Origin: Paenibacillus polysaccharolyticus
GTDB lineage: Bacteria; Bacillota; Bacilli; Paenibacillales; Paenibacillaceae
Assembly: GCF_900102085.1 (NCBI RefSeq)
Contig: NZ_FMVM01000019.1
Span: 84,137-148,136, forward strand
Direction: 5' to 3'
Length of the DNA: 64,000 bases
The translations under genes were made by a program, and so were the position numbers. The notes under the pieces were generated by a model that saw only the letters and a program-made list of their open reading frames with translations, was not told the origin of the DNA and searched no databases. Shown in pieces: positions 52,678-61,495 of the stretch. Positions within the stretch are counted from its first letter, which is position 1, and every line of letters starts with the position of its first letter.

Positions 52678-55600
52678 ATGGCAACAACTATGAATGAAAC
52701 GATTCGTCTGGCAGCCGGAGAAGTCACATTTTCTTTTTTGAACAGTGGAGATTTGTATCAAGCCACTTCCGGCTCAACCATGCTGAATCAACTACTTAGC
52801 AACCCGATTGATGGGTCTTTGAATAATCTATACCTGCGTGTATACGGAGAAAATGGGGAGATTCTTTCCTTCCCTCTCCTCGGCGTGCATTCCGGTAGCC
52901 AAGTATCTACGAGCAAATTACATGCAGACCATCAGCTGATCTGGACAGGCAGTGTGCAACCGAACCCTGCAGGACAGGCGATCCAGTATAAAGTTGTATT
53001 TACGCTTGCCCCGCAAGGAATCTGGTTCTGGGATGTGAAAATTACAGGACAACAGCAGCGTGTTGATGTGGTGTATGGACAAGATGTGGGACTTGCTGAC
53101 CCGGGCGCAGTACGTAGTAATGAAGCCTATCTGTCGCAATATATCGACCATACGGTATTTGAAGATGATGCAAAAGGCTATGTGGTATGTTCACGTCAAA
53201 ACCAGCCACAGGGCGGCGTTTTCCCTTACATGCAACAAGGCTCTCTCACCAAAGCAGTGGGCTACTCAACAGATGGATTCCAGTTCTTCGGACTATCTTA
53301 CAAAGAAACCAATCAACCTGAAAGCCTGAGTCGCCCGTCTCTGGCAAACGAAACTTACCAGTATGAGTTCGCTTATACTGCATTGCAATCCGAGTTGTTG
53401 GAACTGAACGGTGAGGCACAGGTTGTTTTCTACGGACTGGCGAAGCCTAACCATGCATCGGGTATTACCGCACTGGAGTATGGAGATGAAGTTGCAGCAG
53501 CATGGAACGAAGTACAGGCTTTGAACGCAGAACAAGGTGAAGTATTTGAACAGGTGAAACTTTCCTCATCTCTGGGTGAGCCACTGGCGGCACTGGATCT
53601 GACGCAGGAAGAGATTAACCAGCTGTACCCTGACCGTCATCAGGAAGAACGTAGCGGGGATCAACTGTTGTCCTTCTTTACCGAATCCTACGAGCATATC
53701 GTATTGAAAGCCAAAGAACTGATGGTGGAGCGTCCACACGGACATATTCTGATGAGCGGCGGTAATGTAAAACTTGGAGCACAGGTTATTACAACCACCT
53801 CGTATATGTACGGAATGTTCAACTCGCAGCTTGTGATCGGCAACACCAATTTTAACAAAATGATCAGTAATGCCCGCAATGCTCTGAACGTGCCGAAAAC
53901 GGCCGGACAACGCATTTATGTAGAGATTGATGGACAATATCGCCTGCTGACGATGCCGTCCCTGTTCGAGATTGGGTTTAACTATGCTCGCTGGATATAC
54001 AAAATGGAGTCCGATACACTCATCGTGACGAATTACACAACGACGCATTCTACAGAAGTACGGATGAATGTGCGTTCTACAAGTGGCAAAGCTTATCGTT
54101 ACCTGGTGACGAACCAGATTACGATGAACGTGAATGAGTACGAATACCCATTGCACATGACGCAGGATGGTAACACATTGATTTTCAAAGCAGATTCGAA
54201 GTCCCTGAGTGCTGGAACGTATCCTGAGCTGGAGTACCGCATGACGGTTGAAGGTGCCTCTGTACAAGCCGGGGACGAAACCCTGCTCGCCAGCGGTGTT
54301 CGCAGTGGTGTTGCTTCACTCGTAACGTTAAGTTTAGAAGAGACTGCGGAATGGACGCTGAAGGTTCAGGGCGTGCTGGAAGGTCAGGCGACTGCTGGTG
54401 CTGATACAGCAACTTCTACTCTTTCTTTTGAAGAAGAAGTGCAGGCATACCGTGAGTTCTTTGCGGGTGTCATGAACGGTTTCCGTTTGTCGCGCGGCGA
54501 GAGCCAGGATGCCGAAGATCTGTTCAAAGTCAACGCACTTGCTTGGTGGTACACCCACAACATGCTGGTTCACTACTCTGTGCCTCATGGTCTGGAGCAA
54601 TACGGCGGTGCGGCATGGGGTACGCGTGATGTGTGCCAAGGTCCGGTAGAGTATTTCATGGCCACTCAAAAATATGAGCAGGTTCGCGATATCATCAAAA
54701 TGGTATACACACACCAATACGAAGATGATGGTAACTGGCCGCAGTGGTTTATGTTTGACAAGTACTTTGCGATTCAACAGGAAGAGAGCCATGGCGATAT
54801 CATCGTATGGCCGCTGAAAGTGCTGGCAGATTACCTGACTGCAACTCGCGACTATGCCATTCTGGAAGAGAAAGTGCCTTATACAGTTAAACACAGCTTT
54901 GGATTCACAGAAGAGACAGCCACCGTACTGGATCACGCGAAAAAAGAGATCGAGTATATCCGTGCACACTTCCTGCACGATACGTTCCTGTCCTCCTATG
55001 GAGATGGAGACTGGGATGATACCCTGCAACCAGCTAATGCACAACTCAAGCAATACATGGTGAGTAGCTGGACGGTTGCCTTGACGTATCAGTCCGTGAA
55101 CGTGTTGTCACAGGCATTGAAGTCCAAAGACGAAGCTTTTGCGCAGGAGCTTGCCGAACTGGCACAGGGCATCCGCGAGGATTTCAACCGTTACATGCTG
55201 GGCACAGATGTAATTCCAGGCTTTGTGTACATGGAAGAGGCAGATCGGGCGAAGCTGATGCTGCACCCTACAGACACCGAGACAGGGATTCAATACCGCC
55301 TGTTGCCAATGACACGCAGCATGATCGGCGAACTGCTGAACGCAGAACAGGCTGAGTCACACTATGCACTCATTCGTGAACAGTTCCTCTGCCCGGATGG
55401 CGTACGTCTGATGAACCGTCCTGCGCAATATGCTGGCGGTGTGAGCACACACTTCAAACGTGCAGAGCAAGCATCCAACTTCGGACGTGAGATCGGTTTG
55501 CAATATGTGCATGCCCACATCCGTTACGTGGAAGCGATGGCGAAGCTGGGTAAAACGGATCAAGTGTGGAACGGTCTGGCGATGATCAATCCGGTGGGGA

Positions 55601-56076
55601 TCCGTGAGGTTGTGCCTAATGCAGAGATTCGCCAAGCGAACGCGTACTTCAGTAGTTCGGATGGCAAGTTCAACACCCGTTACGAGGCACAGGAACATTT
55701 TGACCAGCTTCGCAAAGGGACGGTAGAAGTGAAAGGCGGATGGAGAATCTACTCCAGCGGCCCTGGAATCTACATGAACCAGTTGATCTCGAATGCACTC
55801 GGTATTCGTCAGGAAGGCGGTAATCTGGTCATTGACCCGGTACTGCCAGCTGAGCTGGATGGCATGCAATTCGAATTCGAATATGCAGGCACGCCGGTGA
55901 CGTTTATCTACCACCTGAATGAGAAAGCTGTCAGCCGTGTAACGGTGAATGGCAAAGACGTGGCTGGTGAGCGTACAGTGAACCGTTATCGTGAAGGCGG
56001 GGTATGCATCTCGCTGGATGCGTTCAAAGAAGTAAGCGGCACGGCTGAGCGTACGATTGTTGATATTTATATGTAA
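52678..56076 (+). CDS. GH94-family phosphorylase, probably 1,2-beta-oligoglucan phosphorylase
   Basis: 1132 residues, no signal peptide, so cytoplasmic. The catalytic barrel region has AAWGTRDVCQGPVEYFMAT, DGNWPQWFMFDKY and GDGDWDDTLQPAN (the acid Asp is expected in the DWDD stretch, residues 778-781), as in GH94. At over 1,000 residues it is longer than cellobiose phosphorylases (about 800) and close to the Listeria innocua 1,2-beta-oligoglucan phosphorylase (1086 residues), which favours that activity. It would split beta-glucans with phosphate to glucose 1-phosphate. AAGGAGTGAT precedes the ATG. Under LacI-type operator O3. Confidence 0.85.
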   Translation: MATTMNETIRLAAGEVTFSFLNSGDLYQATSGSTMLNQLLSNPIDGSLNNLYLRVYGENGEILSFPLLGVHSGSQVSTSKLHADHQLIWTGSVQPNPAGQAIQYKVVFTLAPQGIWFWDVKITGQQQRVDVVYGQDVGLADPGAVRSNEAYLSQYIDHTVFEDDAKGYVVCSRQNQPQGGVFPYMQQGSLTKAVGYSTDGFQFFGLSYKETNQPESLSRPSLANETYQYEFAYTALQSELLELNGEAQVVFYGLAKPNHASGITALEYGDEVAAAWNEVQALNAEQGEVFEQVKLSSSLGEPLAALDLTQEEINQLYPDRHQEERSGDQLLSFFTESYEHIVLKAKELMVERPHGHILMSGGNVKLGAQVITTTSYMYGMFNSQLVIGNTNFNKMISNARNALNVPKTAGQRIYVEIDGQYRLLTMPSLFEIGFNYARWIYKMESDTLIVTNYTTTHSTEVRMNVRSTSGKAYRYLVTNQITMNVNEYEYPLHMTQDGNTLIFKADSKSLSAGTYPELEYRMTVEGASVQAGDETLLASGVRSGVASLVTLSLEETAEWTLKVQGVLEGQATAGADTATSTLSFEEEVQAYREFFAGVMNGFRLSRGESQDAEDLFKVNALAWWYTHNMLVHYSVPHGLEQYGGAAWGTRDVCQGPVEYFMATQKYEQVRDIIKMVYTHQYEDDGNWPQWFMFDKYFAIQQEESHGDIIVWPLKVLADYLTATRDYAILEEKVPYTVKHSFGFTEETATVLDHAKKEIEYIRAHFLHDTFLSSYGDGDWDDTLQPANAQLKQYMVSSWTVALTYQSVNVLSQALKSKDEAFAQELAELAQGIREDFNRYMLGTDVIPGFVYMEEADRAKLMLHPTDTETGIQYRLLPMTRSMIGELLNAEQAESHYALIREQFLCPDGVRLMNRPAQYAGGVSTHFKRAEQASNFGREIGLQYVHAHIRYVEAMAKLGKTDQVWNGLAMINPVGIREVVPNAEIRQANAYFSSSDGKFNTRYEAQEHFDQLRKGTVEVKGGWRIYSSGPGIYMNQLISNALGIRQEGGNLVIDPVLPAELDGMQFEFEYAGTPVTFIYHLNEKAVSRVTVNGKDVAGERTVNRYREGGVCISLDAFKEVSGTAERTIVDIYM

Positions 56077-56112
56077 ACTAGTCATTGCTGTCCTCTCTAG
56101 CGAGACCAGCAA

Positions 56113-56149
56113 TAAGAGCCAACCTCCTTTCGGAGAGTTGGCTCTTTCC
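56113..56149. terminator. Terminator after GH94 gene
   Basis: AAGAGCCAAC...CTCC pairs with GGAG...GTTGGCTCTT. Short T and A runs on both sides allow use by the convergent MerR-type gene as well. Confidence 0.8.
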
Positions 56150-56194
56150 TATATCATTCGTGTTTCGCTGGAGGTTGTTGTCAGATACCTGCTA

Positions 56195-57334
56195 TTATAG
56201 CGGAACCGCAAGTACGGTATGCAATAATTCATTATGACGGACATGTTTGGTCTCGTAGCCCAGGTGAGTCAGACGGCAGTGTAATTCGTCCAGCAATGGG
56301 AAATGGCGCTCGTGCAAAGCGCGTTGTTGTTCCTTGTCGCCTGTGACCTTGGCATGTCGTAGGTAAGCGTCACGATGGGCGGAATCCCTAAACATCAGGT
56401 CGGTGAGACAGATTCTGCTCGTGCCGCTGGTTTTGAGCACACGCTGGATTTCTTCCAAAGCGAGCTGTTGCTGATCCGGACCCAGATGATGGAAGGCGAA
56501 GCTGGATACAACAAAGTCGAAGGATTGATCGGCAAAAGGCAAGGCCAGAAAATTACCAAGCTTCACCTGCATCTGAGGATACTTGAGGCGGCATGTTCGC
56601 AGCATTTCCCGTGATTGATCGATCCCGGTCATGACAGCACCCTGACGCAGCATTCTGCCAGCCAAATTGCCTGTCCCAGTGCCAATGTCCAAGCCAGTTT
56701 CTCCAGGCTGAGGAGCAATAGACTGCAAGGTCTGTTCTAATGCTTCGTCGTAATTACGGTATAGGTTAAATGGCTTGTCTGCTGTTGTTTGTACGTGGCC
56801 TAAGGACGCAGTCGTGGATAGGGTTGAATCTGCTTGTGGAGTGTAATCCTCTGTATCTGTCATAGTTTGAACCCGCTGATCATGGATGGCCGCTTGTTTA
56901 TCATAATTCCAGCGGTCATGCCAGTTCTGCCTTGCTTCCCGCAGTCTGCGTGCACTGCCAGCCAGATCATGCAGGTGGCTGACATCCAGCGCCCCGTCCT
57001 GACGGTTCAGGTCGATCATCCGCTGGGTTGTATCCATCATACGTTTTAACTCCACCCACTGGGCGTACATCACCGCTTGCTGCAACTCCAGATATTCCTC
57101 TAACCCCTGCTGGTTACCTTGATCTATCTCGGCGAGCGCGTGAGTGATATCCTGCAAAGACATGCCAATCTCGCGTAGTGCTGCAATCGTCTGCAAACGC
57201 CATATATCATTCTCCGTATAGGTGCGGTATCCGTTGCTGACCTGCTTGGCAGGCTGAATTAACCCTTTTTCCTCATAAAAACGAATGGCTCTTGCGGAAA
57301 TCCCCAGCCGGGAAGCGGCTTCTTTGATATTCAA
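56195..57334 (-). CDS. MerR-family regulator fused to a SAM-dependent methyltransferase
   Basis: 379 residues. Residues 1-70 are a MerR winged helix (MNIKEAASRLGISARAIRFYEEKGLI, GYRTYTENDI), residues about 75-125 the dimer helix with Cys-free effector junction, residues about 190-379 a class I methyltransferase (GLDIGTGTGNLAGRML, SFDFVVSSFAFHHL). MerR regulators usually carry a ligand-binding domain there, so the methyltransferase may act as sensor or be an output itself. TTG start with AAGGAGG 9 bases upstream. Confidence 0.88.
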   Translation of the reverse strand: MNIKEAASRLGISARAIRFYEEKGLIQPAKQVSNGYRTYTENDIWRLQTIAALREIGMSLQDITHALAEIDQGNQQGLEEYLELQQAVMYAQWVELKRMMDTTQRMIDLNRQDGALDVSHLHDLAGSARRLREARQNWHDRWNYDKQAAIHDQRVQTMTDTEDYTPQADSTLSTTASLGHVQTTADKPFNLYRNYDEALEQTLQSIAPQPGETGLDIGTGTGNLAGRMLRQGAVMTGIDQSREMLRTCRLKYPQMQVKLGNFLALPFADQSFDFVVSSFAFHHLGPDQQQLALEEIQRVLKTSGTSRICLTDLMFRDSAHRDAYLRHAKVTGDKEQQRALHERHFPLLDELHCRLTHLGYETKHVRHNELLHTVLAVPL

Positions 57335-57546
57335 CCGGATGTACCTCCTTACCTTATTGAACCGTATCTATAAGTATTACCATGGAATCAGTATAAAGTA
57401 TGACGTTACGGCAAGGTAAAGTGTTTTTTGCAATACACTGGCATCGCATCTTCTAATCTGTGGTTCTGGTGTGTACCATTTGTGAGCATTAGATACGTTT
57501 TATTTGAGCTCTAATCTTTCATGATTTGGTCAAATGAAGGTGGAAT

Positions 57547-57575
57547 TTTAGTCCTCCCGGCGGCTATGCTACAAT
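57547..57575 (+). promoter_or_regulatory. Candidate promoter before the GNAT gene
   Basis: Extended -10 TGCTACAAT (57567-57575) with a weak -35 TTTAGT (57547-57552) at 17 bases. The rest of the 350-base gap from 57335 shows nothing else definite. Confidence 0.5.
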
Positions 57576-57686
57576 AGATAACAGAATAAAGAACATGATA
57601 AAGATAGCGTAATCAAGCTAGGGAAAAATATATTTAAATGAAGCGAATCAAAAAATTGAATGAAGATATCGAAAGGTTGAATCAGC

Positions 57687-58184
57687 ATGTTCACCAGTCA
57701 TACGTATCAAATCCGTGCTTCCGAGATGAAGGATGCAAACCAGCTAATGGAGCTGGATATGCTGGTCTGGAATGCATCCACCTCGCCTGCACCGATGCAA
57801 TGGAGATCCAGACAGCAGTATTTGCAATATTGTCCTCCTGGCAGTCAGCTCATTGCGGTACAAGAGGATCAGGTATGCGGATACGTGGGCTTCCATCCCC
57901 CTACGGGGATGCCAGTGAATCGGCATGTCTATGAAATCCATATTGCTGTTCATCCGGATTTTCGCCGCTCTGGTGTGGCAACAGCTCTAATGAAAGCGAT
58001 GAAGCAACACGCGCTGGAGCAGGGCATTCGTAAACTCAGACTGCGTGTATTATCGAGCAATCCGGGAGCGGTTGCCTTCTATGAGCAATGTGGGTTTATA
58101 ACCGAAGGCAGGCTTGTATCTGAGTTCCGAATCGGTGGCAGGGATGTAGACGACATTTTAATGGCTTATTTTATTGATGCCTAA
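57687..58184 (+). CDS. GNAT-family N-acetyltransferase
   Basis: 165 residues. The acetyl-CoA-binding signature HIAVHPDFRRSGVATALMKAMKQHA (R/Q-x-x-G-x-G/A) is clear and is followed by LRVLSSNPGAVAFYEQCGF, the usual last strand and helix. Acceptor unknown. GAAAGG lies 10 bases before the ATG. The SDR gene starts 52 bases after its stop, so the two may be co-transcribed. Confidence 0.88.
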   Translation: MFTSHTYQIRASEMKDANQLMELDMLVWNASTSPAPMQWRSRQQYLQYCPPGSQLIAVQEDQVCGYVGFHPPTGMPVNRHVYEIHIAVHPDFRRSGVATALMKAMKQHALEQGIRKLRLRVLSSNPGAVAFYEQCGFITEGRLVSEFRIGGRDVDDILMAYFIDA

Positions 58185-58236
58185 ACGGTTAGACGGATGT
58201 GTAGGGGAACAAACTTTGCTTAGGGAGGAATACACA

Positions 58237-59025
58237 ATGGATATGGGACTTCGCGGTAAAAAAGCACTCGTGCTGGCCTCCAGTCGAGGCCTGGGCAAAG
58301 CAGTTGCGGCACAGCTGGCACTGGAAGGTGCGGATGTGATGTTGGCCAGCCGAAGCGGGGACAAGCTCGCTATCGTCAAAGAAGAGTTGCTTGCACTTGG
58401 CGGCGGAGGACGTGTCGAATATGTCGCAACGGATGTAACACGCAAGGAGGACATCGCGGCACTTATTCAGGCTACAGCAGAACAGTTTGGCCAGATCGAC
58501 ATTCTGGTTAACAATTCTGGCGGCCCGCCCTCCGGTACGTTCGAGTCACTGACCGACGAGGACTGGGAGCGTGCATTTGAGCTAAACATGCTTAGTTATG
58601 TCCGGCTGATTCGGGGTGTGCTTCCGTATATGAAGGCAAACGGAGGACATATCGTCAACATTGCCTCCACATCGGTGAAGCAACCCATTCCGGGTCTGAT
58701 TCTATCCAATACGTTTCGTACGGGTGTGTTTGGTCTTGCCAAGACGCTCTCTCAGGAGCTTGCACCTTACGGCATACTGATTAATACCGTAGCCCCTGGA
58801 CGCATCGCAACAGATCGGATTCGTGAGTTGGATACGGCGAGGGCAGAACAGAATGGAGTCAGTGAAGACGAGATTGCCGAGCAGTTCCGTAAAGAGATTC
58901 CGCTGGGGCGTTATGGACAGCCGGAGGAATTCGCCAAAGCTGTCGTATTTCTGTTGTCTGGTGCCAACTCCTACATTACCGGAACATCATTAATTGTGGA
59001 TGGTGGCATGGTGCGCGCGCTCTAA
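58237..59025 (+). CDS. SDR-family oxidoreductase with atypical active site
   Basis: 262 residues. Rossmann start KKALVLASSRGLGKAVA and VNNSGGPPSGTF fit short-chain dehydrogenases, as do VAPGRIATDRI and ITGTSLIVDGGM. At the catalytic site the usual YxxxK is replaced: PGLILSNTFRTGVFGL aligns with PGLxxYSASKAAVxGL, giving Ser for Tyr and Arg for Lys. It is therefore either a divergent or non-catalytic member. AGGGAGGA (58223-58230) supports the ATG at 58237. Confidence 0.87.
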   Translation: MDMGLRGKKALVLASSRGLGKAVAAQLALEGADVMLASRSGDKLAIVKEELLALGGGGRVEYVATDVTRKEDIAALIQATAEQFGQIDILVNNSGGPPSGTFESLTDEDWERAFELNMLSYVRLIRGVLPYMKANGGHIVNIASTSVKQPIPGLILSNTFRTGVFGLAKTLSQELAPYGILINTVAPGRIATDRIRELDTARAEQNGVSEDEIAEQFRKEIPLGRYGQPEEFAKAVVFLLSGANSYITGTSLIVDGGMVRAL

Positions 59026-59049
59026 AGGACGATGTACCTGATAAACATT

Positions 59050-59095
59050 AAAACCCCTCCTTCACCGCTGCTGACAGCGTGGGAAGGAGGGGCTT
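59050..59095. terminator. Bidirectional terminator
   Basis: AACCCCTCCTTC pairs with GAAGGAGGGGCTT with an inner CGCTG/CAGCG stem. The T-run is on the reverse strand, so it serves mainly the secreted-protein gene at 59167, and possibly also the SDR gene. Confidence 0.75.
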
Positions 59096-59166
59096 GGCAT
59101 GGAAATCATCCTGTAGGATGCAGAGACAGGTGAGATTCCACGTACGATTTGCTTGCTAACGGTAGG

Positions 59167-60135
59167 TTATGCAGGATCTTTACTAAGATCAGAAGTGTTC
59201 GTACCTGCATGATCTGTCGTGCCTGCTTTGTCTGTTTTGTCGTTCTCTGGCAAAGGTTTAACTGGGGTGCCAGACTCGTCTTTCAAACGAGAGCCATGGT
59301 GATGCTCGGGCCGAACGGATGGGCGTTTGCCATTAACAAGGTCTGTGATGCGCTGGGTTAGATCGGCAACCCGTTCATCATACTGAGCCTGTGTAATTTT
59401 CCCGTCTTTCAACTCTTGCTGCAGATCGGCCGTTCTATCGGTTGCAAGCTGCTGAATAAGGGTTTGCACGTTTACCTTCTGGGCAGAGGCAATGGCTGCG
59501 AGGGTATCCCCTTTTTTGAGTGATGAAGTTAATTCATTGGTGGTCACTCCGAGTAAAGACGCGAGCTTGTCCAGGTTGCGATCGACTTCAGGGCCAAACC
59601 CCCGTCCAGGCAAACCCATTCCAGGCACAGGATGTTCTGGTTTTTTCGCGCGTAATGCGGATGGTTTTTCGTTTACCAGTTCACTCACGCGTTCCGTAAG
59701 AGCGGCCAAACGTTCATTATATTGGGTTTGTGTAATCTTGGAGTCGGTAAGCTGTAGTTGCAGTTCCTTTTTCTCCGTGGCTACCAGTTTATCAATGAGC
59801 GTCTGTGTCTCAACCTTTTTTGAGGCAGCAATTTCAGCAAGGGACTTGTCTGCTTTAATGGCTTCTTTCAACTCATCTTTGGTGATGCCCAGCACAGAGA
59901 GAACTTCTTCAGCATGAGGCCCGAACCAAGGTCCAAGTCCTCGTTCCGCTTCGCCAGGTGGTTTCAATATATGGGACCCCATCGGGGCAGTGCGTTTGTT
60001 TTGGAGTGCATCGGATGCTTTCGCCGCAGGGTCTGCATGAACCGCAGTTGTTGCCACCAAGCCCCCGCCAAGTGCAAGTGTTAAAGCTAAAGCGCTGGTT
60101 ACTTTGATTGCCTTTGATGTTGTGGTTTTCTTCAT
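59167..60135 (-). CDS. Secreted protein with two internal repeats
   Basis: 322 residues. A signal peptide ends near AVHADP. Two homologous modules follow: one from about 75 (VLSVLGITKDELKEAIKADK ... ITQTQYNERLAALTERVSELVN) and one from about 188 (LASLLGVTTNELTSSLKKGD ... ITQAQYDERVADLTQRITDLVN). Each has a GDTLAAIAS-like LysM-resembling core and a helix with Q-Y-x-E/D-R, as in small secreted Bacilli proteins of unknown role. A Pro/Asp/Thr-rich tail ends it. GAAGGATGA lies before the ATG. Confidence 0.72.
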   Translation of the reverse strand: MKKTTTSKAIKVTSALALTLALGGGLVATTAVHADPAAKASDALQNKRTAPMGSHILKPPGEAERGLGPWFGPHAEEVLSVLGITKDELKEAIKADKSLAEIAASKKVETQTLIDKLVATEKKELQLQLTDSKITQTQYNERLAALTERVSELVNEKPSALRAKKPEHPVPGMGLPGRGFGPEVDRNLDKLASLLGVTTNELTSSLKKGDTLAAIASAQKVNVQTLIQQLATDRTADLQQELKDGKITQAQYDERVADLTQRITDLVNGKRPSVRPEHHHGSRLKDESGTPVKPLPENDKTDKAGTTDHAGTNTSDLSKDPA

Positions 60136-60355
60136 CCGTGATCATCCTTCTTCCTTGAATAGAGTTTGTGGTTATACAGCCACAACGCTATCTTAGGCAC
60201 CGAGCATGAAGCAGAGATGAGTTCAACCTTAAGGGGAAGTAAAAAATGGTGTCCTAACCACAAATACCCCTTATCTATGGGACATGTGCCGTCACAGACA
60301 AAGGGCAAGCGGATTAGGGTGATGTATGATGATATGTCCATTATGTAAGGCTGTT

Positions 60356-60904
60356 TTATCGCAAAAGTTCCCATTCATGCTGTAACATGCCGTATACCGC
60401 ATGATTGACGTATCCTTTAGGCAGCTTTTCCGCCTGGCGAATGACACCTTCAAGCACGAAGCCAAGTCGTTCCGGAATAGCACGGCTACGTTTGTTGTTG
60501 GTGGCACAGCGAATTTCGACCCGATTCAGATCCAGTGTCACGAGGGCGTAATCCACCAAGACACGGCAGGCACTGGTCATTAGGCCTTGTCCTTCGAAAC
60601 CTTTACCAAGCCAGTATCCGATGCTTACGGAACGGCTTGTCCAGTTAATCTCGTGGAAACCGATGATACCTGCAAGTTCTCCTTTTAACCAGATGCCGGC
60701 TGTGAAGCCGCCGTTCTCCGCAGCTTGTTTTAACGCGTTCGTAATAAAGCTCGATGTATGTTCAATGTCGGTCACCTGATCTACCCAAGGCAGCCAATGT
60801 CTCAGTTGATCTCTGGAACGGTCCGTCAGTTCGAACAGCGGTTTGGTGTGCTCCATCAAAAGCGGGCGAAGCTCTGTATATTCATCCAATGAATAGGTAA
60901 ACAT
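60356..60904 (-). CDS. RimJ/RimL-type GNAT acetyltransferase
   Basis: 182 residues. The family features LRHWLPWVDQV, GIIGFHEINWTSRSVSIGYWLG, GQGLMTSACRVLVDYAL and VEIRCATNNKRSRAIPERLGF resemble ribosomal-protein Ser/Ala acetyltransferases such as RimL and Bacillus YdaF. The acceptor is not known. AAGGTTG precedes the ATG. Confidence 0.88.
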   Translation of the reverse strand: MFTYSLDEYTELRPLLMEHTKPLFELTDRSRDQLRHWLPWVDQVTDIEHTSSFITNALKQAAENGGFTAGIWLKGELAGIIGFHEINWTSRSVSIGYWLGKGFEGQGLMTSACRVLVDYALVTLDLNRVEIRCATNNKRSRAIPERLGFVLEGVIRQAEKLPKGYVNHAVYGMLQHEWELLR

Positions 60905-60938
60905 GATGGCAACCTTCTTTCTTTATATAATAGGTAGA

Positions 60939-61196
60939 TTAGCGGGGAGGCCGGGGCAATTTGCGCTCCAGAGCAAACAGATCTTCTTCCATGGAGGCCA
61001 TGCGCTGGTTTACCGTCGTGCGTGCGTCACTGAGTGCCTGATTATATATGTAGGGAGCAAGCTGTGTCATAAACAGGTCGAGGACGCCCCATGCTGCCAG
61101 ATCGCCCAATTCTTCGCCGCGTTCCTCTTCAAAATACGACTGGATCGTGCGAATGGCTTCATCCTGCTGTTCTTTGGTCAGTTTTAGCGCGTTCAC
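60939..61196 (-). CDS. DUF2164 family protein
   Basis: 85 residues with the DUF2164 pattern: KLTKEQQDEAIRTIQSYFEEERGEELGDLAAWGVLDLF and YNQALSDA. Function unknown; it is soluble and helical. GTG start with a G-rich AAGGGGGGG site. It is followed by the RimL-type gene 34 bases on, probably one transcript. Confidence 0.82.
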   Translation of the reverse strand: MNALKLTKEQQDEAIRTIQSYFEEERGEELGDLAAWGVLDLFMTQLAPYIYNQALSDARTTVNQRMASMEEDLFALERKLPRPPR

Positions 61197-61495
61197 TTGG
61201 GAACCCCCCCTTAAATTTAGTTTTACTCATATGCTACATGATTCGTGCGAACTCGTCAAAATGGTATTGGGCCTAACTTGAATCGGGTAGCGTGTGCGTT
61301 TGATCCCGATTTTCATGTTGTTATTTATTGAACTCCTTCCCCGTTAAAGGTATATTTAAATGAAACGCGTACGAAACTTTCCATGAAAGAAGATATTTTC
61401 AGGAAATGGTTTCGTCATTAAGGAATTTTACCCGGAATTGCTGTACTATTGTACTTTTTGCAAGCTCCAATCCATTCATGAAAGGTTTGATAACT
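61197..61495. other. Intergenic region before glnS
   Basis: About 300 bases between the divergent DUF2164 and glnS genes. A weak hairpin (ATCGGG/CCCGAT, 61282-61310) is seen. No T-box leader or strong promoter was recognised. Confidence 0.4.

Noticed and set aside
57638..57934. 98-residue forward frame overlapping the start of the GNAT gene
   Set aside because: It lies in a different frame from a clear acetyltransferase and has no family features.
61197..61495. T-box leader for glnS
   Set aside because: No T-box sequence, specifier stem or strong terminator/antiterminator could be found.
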